A stretch of DNA of 64,000 nucleotides from Cyanophora paradoxa (taxonomy: Eukaryota; Glaucocystophyceae; Cyanophorales; Cyanophoraceae). Position numbers and translations under genes: made by a program. A model generated the notes under the pieces. That model had not been told where the DNA came from and ran no database searches. It saw only the letters and a program-made list of their open reading frames with translations. The DNA lies in the NCBI GenBank assembly GCA_004431415.1, contig QPMI01000414.1:113257-177256 (forward strand), given 5' to 3'. Shown piece after piece: positions 53,108 to 63,312 of this stretch. How positions within the stretch are numbered: the first letter of the stretch is position 1; every line of letters begins with the position of its first letter.

Positions 53108-54043
53108 CTACACAGGATCACCAGCAGGTTCATCACCATATCGAATTTCGAAGGTGAGGTGCACAGGTTGACCTCGAAATCAATTGGTTCATTAATGCAT
53201 TCACAATGTCAACCGAAAATGTGGAGAGCCCAGATTCTTGTTATAGTATTTATAAATCGGATGGGCTTCTGTGAATTATAAACGACATGCTCACCATAAT
53301 CTTTATCAGGAACCACGATTTTGTGGAAATATCCAGTGAGGAGACCATCACCACATTGCACAAGATCACCCAGCTCTTTACTCTCACAAATAGGACACTA
53401 TCCCTGGTCTTCTCGGGTTCAAATGAAGATATAATACCATGCACCATCGACCCAGTGAAGATACCATCAGTAAGAGTATTTAACCTGAGATTGGATTGGT
53501 GTGTTACCATATCTCCAGGATCAAGACCAAGCAGTCGAGCAGAACTCAAAAACTCTGAATCTGTGCCTGGGTTGGGTTAATTGCGGTTGAGAAAGCCAGG
53601 TAAAACGGTATGGTTGAATGGAATATAACTCGTTTCAGTGTATCATCCCATTTGCAACGAATAGCTACTGCTGGTTCTCTCAATGCAAGTTTGGAGTTAA
53701 TTACATTCACCAGTTGTTGGTGGTTTTGAATGGGTGTGCTGCGACTTATCACAATGTGTTTCCATGATTCATAATCAGCAGCAGGTCGATCAGTTGGAAT
53801 ACCAGTGCTTCCTGCACCAGAAAGATATTCAGACCAATAAAGGTAGATTGCATTATCAATTGTCACATCTCCTACTTTGGTTTCACCACTCACCATGGGA
53901 ATGCTGTTATAGAATTCTGCTGAGACCAGTCTCACTGCTCTTACAAATTCATATGTGCTGGGGAGGCGAGCAATAAAACTCGAAGTAGGTCCATCTCCCG
54001 AAATTGTATTGAAAGAGCTCACTTCAATGTAATCCACAGGCAT
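53108..54043 (-). CDS. Probable minor capsid / penton-type protein 1 (frameshifted)
   Basis: The first ORF (54,043-53,546) reads MPVDYIEVSSFNTISGDGPT, YEFVRAVRLVSAEFYNSIPM, IYLYWSEYLSGAGS, HIVISRSTPIQNHQQLVNVI. The next frame continues SSARLLGLDPGDMVTHQSNL and GSMVHGIISSFEPEKTRDSV. The end, in further frames, gives QPVHLTFEIRYGDEPAGDPV and a stop at 53,108. The pattern VxxVRLxSAEFYNSIP is the same theme as the VLYAEIPNSIYNS stretch of the divergent neighbour and of PLV minor capsid proteins. About 310 residues when complete. Confidence 0.6.
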
Positions 54044-54071
54044 CTTCTTTTATCTATAAACATATATTAAA

Positions 54072-54998
54072 ATGATTCGGCTGGTCAATATAGATAGCAG
54101 AGACCGATCAGATGGACAAATAGAAAACTCCTACAAAGTTTCACTCACAACCCCAGTGACCAAACCAAGAGAATGTCGAGTTTTGTATGCAGAGATCCCC
54201 AACAGCATCTATAACTCCATTGGAACAGACCACCTTCTTGTCAGATTCTACTACCAAGGCATCTCTGAAACCAAGCAGTCTTCCTTCTCCCAAGTGGTTA
54301 CATAAATCAAGGTCATTTCGGGTCACCACTCCATATAATTATGGTCTGAATTTCACATTTACTGGGAGCAACAATCTCACATATGCATTCAAGGTCTACT
54401 ACAACCCTACCTCCTACAAATTGGAGTTTTACAGTAATGTTCAATTCGATATGGTTGCATCTACACAGAGATTGGGTAAACTTCTTGTGTGAGTTCAGTG
54501 GAGTGGGTGGCTTCCACTGAACAGATTTACGATTTCCAGAGTCTGCAAGGTCTTTATATGCCCCGAGAATTTCCTTTATTTTTCAGGAATACCAATCACC
54601 CCAAACCATCCCCAATGGGAATCACATTCACAGGATATGAATTCGAGGCATCTCGCTTAAACTACAAGTTAGAAGCATCCAAGATGACAGATATGAATGC
54701 AGAACAGTATTTATACATGCACATTAAAGAACTCTCCCCATTTGCTACAAACCACAATATTGTCCCAAGATCACAACCACAGAATCAAGGGGCGATTCTC
54801 AGATTGCAGTTAAGTAAAGATATTGGGCAGTATGTTTATCACAGTGGAGAGCACAGTGAATACATAAAAATAACCGATCGAAACCTTGTGATTAGAGAGT
54901 TAACAGTTGAGTTTCGCGATTATTATGGTGATCTTGTAGATATGAATGGAATTGACAACTCATTCCAGTTAGAGTTCTTGGCTATTGGTAATGATTAA
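54072..54998 (+). CDS. Probable minor capsid / penton-type protein 2 (frameshifted)
   Basis: Begins 28 bp from the start of the previous gene on the opposite strand. Frame 1: MIRLVNIDSRDRSDGQIENS, CRVLYAEIPNSIYNSIGTDH. After a change near 54,300: YGLNFTFTGSNNLTYAFKVY. After another near 54,490 a 169-residue ORF: SLQGLYMPREFPLFFRNTNH, YLYMHIKELSPFATNHNIVP, ILRLQLSKDIGQYVYHSGEH, NLVIRELTVEFRDYYGDLVD, DNSFQLEFLAIGND. The DSRDR start, IPNS motif and the final strand order (inside a jelly roll) match PLV minor capsid/penton proteins as I know them. About 305 residues when complete. Confidence 0.65.
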
Positions 54999-55257
54999 AC
55001 CGATCCTGATAGAAGAACTCCCCATCTGTCTCGAAAATATTAAGAATGGGACTCTTTCGATCTTCTGTATACCATCGGCGAATTGTCTTATCCCATTTAG
55101 CACCATTCTTTTTCAAGAATCTACAAAGAGTTGATCTCCTTGTAATTCGCAATCCATCTCTTGAAAGATCTCATAATGATCTTGTATTCTTTTCACAATC
55201 AAGATGTAAGTCCATGGAAATTGTGATATTGCTGGTTAATCGGCATGTTTCCTTTAC
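54982..55257 (-). pseudogene. Short broken ORF before the right ITR, unknown
   Basis: Minus-strand frames give STLCRFLKKNGAKWDKTIRR and WYTEDRKSPILNIFETDGEF with a stop overlapping the 3' end of the penton-type gene. The N-terminal side (MRSFKRWIANYKEIN) is in another frame. The basic W-rich sequence looks protein-coding, but I cannot name it. Confidence 0.35.
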
Positions 55258-55994
55258 AGCATGATGGGAAATCGTTTGTCATTTTTTGGCGAAACGAGAG
55301 TATCTCATGAGATAGATGAGAGAATAACAGGTGTGTTTTCAGGGTTGGAGAAATCGGAGAAACATAGAGTATTGCGATTTCCGAGTTAGTTGACACTGAG
55401 AAATTCAGAATTTCAGATGGTCTTACTGAAAATGGTCAGATAATCGGGTGTGACACCTATTTAATTGACTGTGACGCCTCTTTAATTGACTGTGACGCCT
55501 GTGACGCCTGTGACGCCTACTTTCAAACTTTTTAAAATTTTCAAAAATGACAGACTTCTTAAAACAGCCGTCACAGCCGTCACAGGCGTCACACCCAATT
55601 AAAAATGGAATCTCTTTCTCTTACTGAGATATTCAAAAATATATTCTTGTCTTACTGAAATCCGTCTTGTGACACCTCTGACACCTACAAAACACTATCC
55701 ATTAATCCACCTTTCCGAAAATGCGAAGTTGTCTTACTGGAAATGGTCTGCAATTTCGCTGTGACACCTAATTTAATTGAGTGTGACGCCTGTGACGCCT
55801 GTGACACCTACTTTCAAACTTTTTAAAATTTTCAAAAATGACAGACTTCTGAAAACAGGCGTCACAGCCGTCACAGGCGTAACAGACATTCCACCCCTCT
55901 TACTGACTTTCTCAAAAACAAAACTATCTCTTACTGAATATCATTTGAATACTACCTGTCACACTTGATCTCAATTATTCTGTTTTATAGAACA

Positions 55995-56255
55995 TATGCA
56001 ATCTCATCGATTGTTTAATTGGACATAATGCAACTCAGTGACAGTTTTTTCGATGCAAAAATGTTCATCAGCAATCTCATCGATTGTTTAATTGGACATG
56101 ATGCAGTTCCGATATATTCCAATAGAAAATCGCGCAATCTTCTCAATTGTTTAATTGGACATAATGCAACTCTGTGACACTTTTTCGGTGCAAAAATGTA
56201 AATCCGCAATCCCATCGATTGTTTAATTGGACATAATGCAACTCTGTGACAGTTT
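55995..56255. repeat. Tandem array in right ITR, four units
   Basis: Four copies of the same core (as ATCGATTGTTTAATTGGACA) with more substitutions than in the left array. Copy number differs from the left ITR, which points to independent expansion or contraction. Confidence 0.88.
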
Positions 56256-56576
56256 TTGCGTTTTCCGATACAAAATGGGCGGTGGTCTACTTCAATACCG
56301 ATGAGATATATCGAGTTTATGCGAATTTATGCGAATTTATGCGAATTAATCGCGATTATATCGTTCTTTAAGTAGTTTAATGTTAATCAATCGAAGTTAT
56401 ATATGTAATCGACAAAGAACATAATCTATCGATATAATATCGATTGAATCAATCGTGAATATGCATTAAATTAAACGCGTTTATCATTTTAATACAAAGT
56501 TTGCATTAATTTATACAAAGTTTGCATAAAAAGTTAAAGAAATTAATCGATAAATATGTATTTTTGTATTAAATTA

Positions 56577-56671
56577 ACACATATTGAAAAACGAATTTAA
56601 ATCCAGAGTGAATCGAGATCGCGAAGCGATCGAGATGAACGAGGGATTTAAATTCGTTTTTCAATATGTGT
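56577..56671. repeat. Terminal palindrome, right end
   Basis: Mirror copy of the left terminal palindrome, with arms 56,577-56,604 and 56,644-56,671. It abuts GC-rich host repeat sequence starting at 56,672. Confidence 0.9.
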
Positions 56672-56672
56672 C

Positions 56673-57640
56673 GGCAGCGCCTGGGCGACGGGGGCCCGAG
56701 GTGGGGCGGCCGCAGGAGGGGCTCTTCGGAGGCCGGCCCGGGGGCCTGGACGGTGCGGGCCTTCGCGCTCCGCATTGCTGGCGGCGAGAGGCCACGGGCA
56801 CGATTGCAAGGGGGGAGGGCGCTGTGCATCTCGTGCGGGGGGTACGGCAGCGCCTGGGCGACAGGGCCCGAGGTGGGGCGGGAGGCCTAGGGGCTCTTTG
56901 GAGGCCGGCCTGGAGGCCTGGAGGCCTGCAGCTGGAGCCTGGCGGGAGGCCCATCCTCCGAGGCTCCATCTCCCCCCGCTCACGGGAATAGAGTAAACTT
57001 TTACTTCTTGAGTACTTATTCACAAAGAGGGCGGAGGGAGACCAATAGACGGGCGAGGGGTGGGGGGGGGTGGGGAAGGGGGGAGGAGAAGGGGGAAGAG
57101 CCAACAAACCGCCACCGCCGCCAAGGGGAGCGCGTGAGCGCCGCCCGGCCCCTTGCCTGCCCGCCGGCTCCGCGCCGGGGCCCTCCCCAGGGAGGGCCCG
57201 CGGGGCCCGCTCGCTAGGGCCGACCCCGCCGCCCGCCCGGCGCGCGGCGCACCTGCGGCGGGCCCTCGATCGCCGCCGGCCGCCCCGCCAGCGTCGCCGC
57301 GCCGTCCCGCACCTGCCGCGTGAGGAGCGCGCGAGCTCCGCCCCGCCTCTCGCCCGCCCGCCGGCCCGCGCCGGGGCCCTCCCCAGGGAGGCCCGCGGGG
57401 CCCGCCCCCTGCTGGTGGCGCGGCGGCGCGCGTCGGAAATCCAGGCGCCGGCCGCGCTGCACGGTCAGCGGGGCGCGGTTTAGAGCGGGCGGGCGGGTTT
57501 AGAGCGGGCTGCGCTGGCTTGAGTTATGATCGGGCGCGCCCGCTTCGGCCCACGGGGCCCCGCGCCCTAGGGCCGGCCCGGCCGCCCGCCTGGCGCGCGG
57601 CGCACCTGCGGCGGGCCCCCCAATCGCAGCCGGCCGTCGT
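56673..57640. repeat. GC-rich direct repeats flanking the element
   Basis: A unit starting GGCAGCGCCTGGGCGAC occurs at 56,673 and 56,846 (173 bp apart, about 85 bp similar). A second family (CCGGGGCCCTCCCCAGGGAG and GGCGCGCGGCGCACCTGCGG) recurs near 57,170-57,260, 57,365-57,410 and 57,560-57,620. The right viral terminus touches the first base of the first unit. No gene is convincing. Confidence 0.6.
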
Positions 57641-57794
57641 CGCCAGCGCCGCCGCGACGCCGCGCAGCTGCTTCGCGGAGTCTACAATCAGGCACGCCCC
57701 CTGCGATCGGCTGGACCGCGGTGCGGCGCGCGGCAGCGTCCGGGCTGCACGGGGCGGTCAGCGGGGCGCGGCGCAGAAGAGGGCTCGGGGGACG

Positions 57795-58013
57795 ATGAAC
57801 GTGGATTTGAAGAGTGCGCAGAGCATTGATGTGGTACGCGTCGGCGCGCGTCGTGCGGCGCTGGCTGCAGCGGGGCGAGCGGAGTCGCGAGTGTCAGCGA
57901 AGGAGCTCGAGACGACGGCGCGCGCGGCGCGGGGAGTGCGCGCGGGGAGGACGAAGCGTACCGCGGTGAGAAAGTACTACGCCGAGTGCGTGTGCGAGAG
58001 GGCGAGGCTGTAG
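57795..58013 (+). CDS. Possible short ORF or exon, unknown
   Basis: 72 codons, MNVDLKSAQSIDVVRVGARR to KYYAECVCERARL, in a GC-rich region. Composition is Ala/Arg-rich, and the GTACGCG after SIDVV could be an intron donor. Weak. Confidence 0.2.
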   Translation: MNVDLKSAQSIDVVRVGARRAALAAAGRAESRVSAKELETTARAARGVRAGRTKRTAVRKYYAECVCERARL

Positions 58014-60375
58014 GCGGACGGGCCGGGGCGCGGGCCGGGACGCTGCAGCTGGCGCTCGCGGGCCCCGCGCCTGAGAAGAAGACGAGCCGCGGGCTTTCGA
58101 GGACTTCGAACGTGCGTTTCAGGCTGCATAGAGACCGGAGAGCGCGTGCGGCGTGCGATCGCGCGGATACGCTGCGAGCCGGGCCGCCTGGCGCTGGCGC
58201 ACCGGATTCCCGGAAATCTCCTGCCGAAATTCCCGGACCTGGGCCGACCTGCTGCCCCCCCCCTCCCCCCCCCCCCCTGGGCCGTGCCTGCTCGACCTAG
58301 GCCGACTGACTAGGCACACCCCGGCGGCGGTTATTAGTATTTTACTGCCTATGTTAAGTTATCTGGTAATTTTGAAATCTTTTTAGGTTCTTTTTCAAAC
58401 AAATATTAGCGCTGCTGCGCATGACGCATTGATGTTCCTTGAGTTTTAGTACTGCAGCCGAGTCAAAACGGGCCATATTTAATTTGGCACTGACGAAAAC
58501 CTCGAGTCTCGATGTTCTCCGTTGCGCATTCCGTGCGGACCGTGCCTTCTCCTGATGAGCCCGTACAGACATATATATACTATGATAATGTAAGTTTAAC
58601 TTAAGTGCTGCTCACTCATTTATTACATATATCTTTTGAGAGACTACGGTGCGGGGACGCCGGCGCGCGCCGGCGATCGCGAGCCTCGGAGGCTGCCGGA
58701 GCCCCTTTAAATTTAATTTGTTTTGTGGAGCGAGCCCCCCGTAGCCTGGGCCGTAGGTAGAAATATTCTGTCTCTAGAGTCTAGATTATAGACTAGATCT
58801 GCTCGGTACCGGTCTAGCTGGTTCGCTTATCGTCTCTTCTCGATTTGTCTCTGTGTCTTTCCTTTTTTATTGTCGATTCTGGCTTTTTTTTGTCTCAGAG
58901 TCTTGTCTTTCCTCGTGCTCTCGTCTTAGTTATTTTGCTTTTTGTGTCCCTCTGCCCCCGGCCCTGGCCATGGGCAGCCCCCGCAGTGCTGGCGTCTATA
59001 GAGACTGTGGCCGGTAATTCATCAAAACAAAAGGTAGAAATATTAAAGGATATGTCACAGTGTTTGTGGACGTCGCATTGCAATTGGTACACCACGGCAC
59101 ATGTACAATGTTCTACTTGACGTGCCTTCCGACGATCAGCTAGCTAGCCGAAGATGCTAGCTAGGTGCCGGCCATGGGTCGCTCAATATGGGAGGTTCGC
59201 CTGAGTGGGGGAGACATGGTTTTCGCAGATATCGATAGCCGTAAACTTTGAAACCATGCATATGTCTCCCCACTCAGGCCAACCCTTGCGCCCCTTCCCT
59301 CCCCACCGCCCGACCCCGCCCGCCTCGAGCCCGCCTTTTAAAGGCAAGCTTAAGACGCGACCCCCCTCTCCCCTCCCCATGGCCACATGCACGTTAAGCC
59401 CTTCCCCCCTTCTCACCCCCTCCCTCCTCCCCCCCTCCCCCCCCCCCCCCCCCCCGCCCCGTCCCTCTCTGCACGTTCTCCATATGCATCAATTTCCTCA
59501 ACCGACCCCCACCCCCCATCCCCCACCGGTACCCCCATCCCCACCACCCCATCCTCCGGCCTCGAGCTCCTTTAAAACTTTCCGAAGGCGCCTTTACTAG
59601 TTAATTTGTGGAACATGAAAAGCGACCCCGGACCGCCCCCGGCGGCCCCTGGCCATGGCCTGTGTGCATGCCGTGCCCCTGACGCCGACCGTTGAACGGC
59701 GCGGCGCGGCTCGGCTCCGATCGCGAGGGTTCTAGATCTCCGACCCGATTTTCGAGCTCCAATTGACGACCGAGCCCGTGGACCGCGGGCCCAATCGGTC
59801 GTACGAATAAGAGTACCGTAGTCGCCCAATCGGTCTATGATACCGTAGTAACGAGTACTCATTCATAAAAAGGTCAATTCGTAACAATGATGGCCCAGTG
59901 GACTTAAGGTTCTATTTCTTTTTGCAATTGCAATCGACTCGGCGATCTCGATTGCAAAGTTGCATATGCGCATGCATGCGCAATTAATATCGGACTCGAT
60001 GCTGTGTACACGTATACGTACATGTTAACGTTGGATAATCTTCGGAATGAAGATGCATATATATGAACTTTCGAAGCGTCAATGTCGATATCGAAGCTGA
60101 AGGCCTTCCCGAAGCCCAGGCCGATATCGATATCGATATGAGAAGATTTGCATTAGCACACAACAACAGCTTACTAGCCATAGGGTTTCGGAATTCACAT
60201 TGCCCAACATAAACCTCTCCGACTGGGTTCTCAGTCTATCCGGCCGCGGGGACCGTCGAGCGCTGCGTTAAATCCGATCTACTTCGTATATCACGGCGAT
60301 TATAGCCGGAGTTCTATCTAAATTGAGGCTACGGCCCGCCTTAAGCTTGCCGTACGACGTCGACCGTCCGACGGT
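58014..60375. other. Intergenic region with repeats, no gene seen
   Basis: Mixed GC content; contains a C-run (about 59,427-59,456), a TTTTGAGAGACTACGGTG word near 58,637 that recurs near 63,708, and the inverted repeat at 59,199-59,279. ORFs are Pro-rich or short. Confidence 0.5.
59199..59279. repeat. Inverted repeat with CTGAGTGGGG arms
   Basis: Left arm 59,199-59,222 (GCCTGAGTGGGGGAGACATG and TTT) pairs with right arm 59,251-59,279, which has a five-base insertion (GCATA). The loop is about 28 nt. Possible cruciform or small fold-back element. Confidence 0.75.
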
Positions 60376-60870
60376 CTACAGGAGGTGCTCGTTCGCGAAG
60401 AAATGGGCGCCCGCCTCGACCTCGATGGCCGCGAGCCCAGCGTCGTCCATCGCGGCGGGGCCATCGGAGTAAGCGTACGCGTCGGCGTCCGCTGCCTCCT
60501 CCTGGTCCGGGGGGGGGGGGGGGGGGGGGGGTCGGCCTCAGCACTTCGAGAAGGCCCAGCTTGGGGGAAGGAGCGGAGCAGGCACCGAGGTGGGGTCGGC
60601 GTCGGCGCTGTACTCGTACACGCGCACGACGTTCGCCGTCCTCGGTCGAGCGCCTTGAGCGTCCTGCACACGCGGCGGCGCCGCGCGCGATTAGTGATCA
60701 TAAGTCAGCTTGCAATCCCCGGAACTTCGAATTCAGAAGCATCGATATCATGGCATAGATCGGACCGTATACGTATGTAATCTATATATCTATAATCTAT
60801 CGTACCAGGTCGCCATTCTGAAGCACAGCGATGGTGTTGGCATCGACCAGCCGTGTGATCCTCGGGCTGC
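60376..60870 (-). CDS. Small multi-exon host gene, unknown (partial model)
   Basis: Three minus-strand segments look coding. These are ITRLVDANTIAVLQNGDL (about 60,867-60,807) followed by GTACGATAG, then TANVVRVYEYSADADPTSVP (about 60,640-60,560), and, after an intron with a run of about 22 C, AYAYSDGPAAMDDAGLAAIE and HFFANEHLL with the stop at 60,376. The first piece faintly recalls the end of an ABC-type ATPase (aliphatic strand then NGDL), not enough to assign. The upstream extent is unknown. Confidence 0.35.
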
Positions 60871-61129
60871 ATGCGGGCCGCGCGTATATATCAGTAACTC
60901 AAAAACAGAAGAGTACTACAGCTAGATATCATATATGTGCACAGTTGCAGCTTGATCGCGACAGCGCACCAAGAGTAAGAGAACAAGCCGGCAGCGCTAG
61001 AACTGCCCGTGGCTGGCAGACTCGTGAAGGTGCAGGCTGACAGTGGCGAGCCAGAGCCCGGCGGCGAGGTCGGCGACCTAATCGGAAGCGACGCTCGCGA
61101 TCGCTCAGTTATGATCATGTGCGCGCTCG

Positions 61130-62358
61130 TCAGTTGACATCGCGAATGCGAGGTACGCACAGGGTGCCCTTGACAATCACTCCGTCAGTGTTCGCGTAGT
61201 ACTGCTTGCTCAGATCTGCGGACATGCATATGATCAGCAATGCGTTCGGGGGAATAGACCAGAAAAATTGCCCTTTAACATTCATTTGATCAGACGACCG
61301 GCTGCGGGCCGGCGCACCACCCAGCGAGAGAGTCGAGGTCTTGGTGGTGCCACTGAGATCATTGCAGGTGGCGGAGACAGAGGCGTCGCCTTGATTCAGT
61401 ACGTGCATCGCGCTATCAGCAAGCAGGATACATAGCCGCGATCGAAAGCAACCCAATACTCCGCCCGCACGGCCTCACGCACTCATGTCCGCGCTGATGT
61501 TCGTGGTCACTCCGGTGCACTTTGCGAAGGTGTTGCCCACGGCGGCTTGCACGCTGAGTTGCACCGCCTGCGAGCTGCAGTTAGGAGATCTAGAGACCAT
61601 AGATATCGATGTAGCAGCGCTAGCTGCGCATGCAGCCGCTGAGCGGATCATACGCGCGGATCCGGCCTCGGACCTTCGTCGGGACGAGCTTGCCGTCATC
61701 ACCAACTTGGATGACAGATCCCAAATCGAGGCTTGATGAGGCGTTTGTGCCGGCCCCGCAATCGGCGGTGCCACCGTACGAGCCGGGCAACGTGCCGGTT
61801 ATCTTGATGCCGACGGTCGTTCCGCTGAACGTTTGGGAGGCGAACTTGACCCAGTTCGGTGCACTCGTGGCGAGCGCAGAGGCGGCCTGAGTGCCGTCCA
61901 CGGGGTCTGCGCATGCACATAGGACTTATTAGCTGAAAGGAAAACCATCCCAAGCGACACGGCCAGGCTGGAACTGACAACGCGTGACTTGCGGAAACGT
62001 TCCAGCGATGACCACGCCCGTCCTAAGCCGGCAATAAAACTCCCGGCGTTAGGGCACAAGGCGTGTGAGTAGGTGTTCGTTGTGCCAGTGGCTTTCATCC
62101 ATGCTAGGCCGTCCTGGGTCAAGGTGAACTTCACCCCGACATTGCTGTTGAGGTCTGCGCGCGTTGCACGAGTTAATTATAAATTACGCGACGGCTGTAC
62201 GCATGCCTAGGCCAGGTGAGCGCACCGATGGAGGACGTGACGGTGGTGCCGTCGGCGGCCTTGCACGTCGCGTTGAGGATAGAACCCCATCGGTCCGTCG
62301 CATTCTTCTTCGTCAGGGAGATGCCTGAGCAGTTCGTGGTGTTGAACGGAGTCGGCAT
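61130..62358 (-). CDS. Secreted-type Cys/Thr/Ser protein with a cyanovirin-like stretch
   Basis: Exons on the minus strand: MPTPFNTTNCSGISLTKKNA and ILNATCKAADGTTVTSSIGA (from 62,358); NVGVKFTLTQDGLAWMKATG (62,155-62,040); WVKFASQTFSGTTVGIKITG, GGTADCGAGTNASSSLDLGS and VIQVGDDGKLVPTKVRGRIR (61,910-61,640); VQLSVQAAVGNTFAKCTGVT (61,580-61,490); ASVSATCNDLSGTTKTSTLS and YYANTDGVIVKGTLCVPRIR with stop at 61,130. Recurrent C-x(10-20)-LxAxCxxxxG and the SLDLGSVIxxxDGKLV segment resemble the CVNH sugar-binding fold, but domain borders are unclear. No classical signal peptide is seen on this first exon, so an upstream exon may be missing. Confidence 0.45.
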
Positions 62359-62453
62359 GGCGGATCCGGAGCTGGAGCTGTAGCTAGGCGATCAGCTGCA
62401 GCTGGACGTTCTGAACCGGCTCGCGATCGGCCGCGGGCGCGGGCGGAGACAAC

Positions 62454-62556
62454 ACTGTCACAACAGTCTGACAACTGCTGTCACAGTGCTGTGACTAGCC
62501 TCGTACGCGTCGGCTTACCGTAGTACTACGGTACTGCGGTAGTAGTATACTGTAGA
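62454..62556. repeat. Clustered palindromes, left group
   Basis: CTGTCACAACAG / CTGTCACAGTGCTGTGAC words (62,454-62,495), then CCGTAGTACTACGG and CGGTAGTAGTATACTGTAG (62,518-62,556). The same TACCGTAGTAGTACGGTA theme returns at 63,271-63,304. Confidence 0.65.
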
Positions 62557-62649
62557 ACTGGTTAATTTAGTACAGGAAAATAATTAGTACTTCGCGATTT
62601 TGCTCATTTTAGTGGGCGGGAAATATTTGGTAGGTCCGGCCAAACCGCT

Positions 62650-63065
62650 CCCTAGGGGGCGTCAGCGGAGGCCCCCCCCCCGCCCCCCCGCGCCCCCGCC
62701 GCTTAGCTTCCTCTGCGAGCACGGCAGCATTCACAGCCACGATCTCCTCCGCCTCCTTCACGCTGGACGCTTTCGATGGGTCGGGCGCCGGCAGCCCGCG
62801 CGCGCAGCATCGCGGGGTCGTTCAGCGCCACGGCGCTGCGGCTGGGCGGCATCTGCTTCTCCGGCAGACGTGCGCTCGACTCGCTCGCCTTCTCGCCTAC
62901 TCTGCCAAAGAACGACCAGGCGCCCGCCAGCGGCCGCGCCTTCTGATAGACCGTCGTCGTGTCGGGCTCGGGCCAAGCTTAAGGCGTGGCTGCTCGGCTG
63001 GCCGGCCTTTCATCGCTGGAGCTCGGCGGCGACGCCTGGCGCTTAGCTACACGCTTGGGCGGCAT
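62650..63065 (-). pseudogene. Small gene interrupted by one in-frame stop, unknown
   Basis: From the Met at 63,065 the frame reads MPPKRVAKRQASPPSSSDER then a TAA inside CTTAAGC. It resumes in the same frame as YQKARPLAGAWSFFGRVGEK and EKQMPPSRSAVALNDPAMLR. After a frame change (intron or indel) SSVKEAEEIVAVNAAVLAEE follows near 62,755-62,700. Basic N-terminus and helical C-terminal part. The stop could sit in a tiny intron that I cannot define. Confidence 0.4.
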
Positions 63066-63312
63066 GCTTTCCCGCGCTCAAGGCCTTTTCGAACGGTACC
63101 CCCCCCCTCCCCGCCTCTTTAGTGAGCGATAAAACTTTGTTACTTCGCTCAAAAATGTTTAGTACTATAAATATGCAGCCCACTAAATATTTCTGGTTCT
63201 CCAGTAACTTGCCCAGTTGTAGACTCTAGTAGACTAGATATAGTACTCAGTGACTAGAATTTCTGCGGACGTACCGCTAGTACCGTAGTAGTACGGTAGT
63301 ACCGGTCCGCTA

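Larger units (their letters stand above)
29761..56671. mobile_element. Integrated polinton-like virus (PLV/Maverick-type provirus)
   Basis: About 26.9 kb of clearly AT-richer DNA with intronless, densely packed genes sits between GC-rich host arms. Inverted terminal repeats bound it. It has the hallmark set: rve integrase, protein-primed PolB, packaging ATPase, a probable double-jelly-roll capsid protein and minor capsid proteins. It also has a PrimPol-helicase, fibres, a patatin lipase and an AdoMet decarboxylase-like gene. No adenovirus-type maturation protease was found. No 5-6 bp target-site duplication is visible: left flank ends CCTCGCG, right flank begins CGGCAGC. Many genes are frameshifted. 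Family placement within PLVs cannot be made without phylogeny. Confidence 0.9.
55294..56671 (-). repeat. Right inverted terminal repeat (about 1.38 kb)
   Basis: Reverse complement of the left ITR, with four instead of seven copies of the internal tandem unit. Its inner edge contains the last 96 nt or so of the AdoMet decarboxylase-like reading frame (55,294-55,389) without the rest of the gene, so that piece is a passive copy. Confidence 0.93.

Noticed and set aside
29761-56671. Virophage (Sputnik/Mavirus) or giant-virus fragment
   Set aside because: Long ITRs, rve integrase plus PolB, PLV-type minor capsid layout and absence of a cysteine protease fit a polinton-like virus better; phylogeny would be needed to exclude a Mavirus relative.
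59205-59600. Pro-rich plus-strand ORF
   Set aside because: Driven by C-runs; no biased codon signal or start context.
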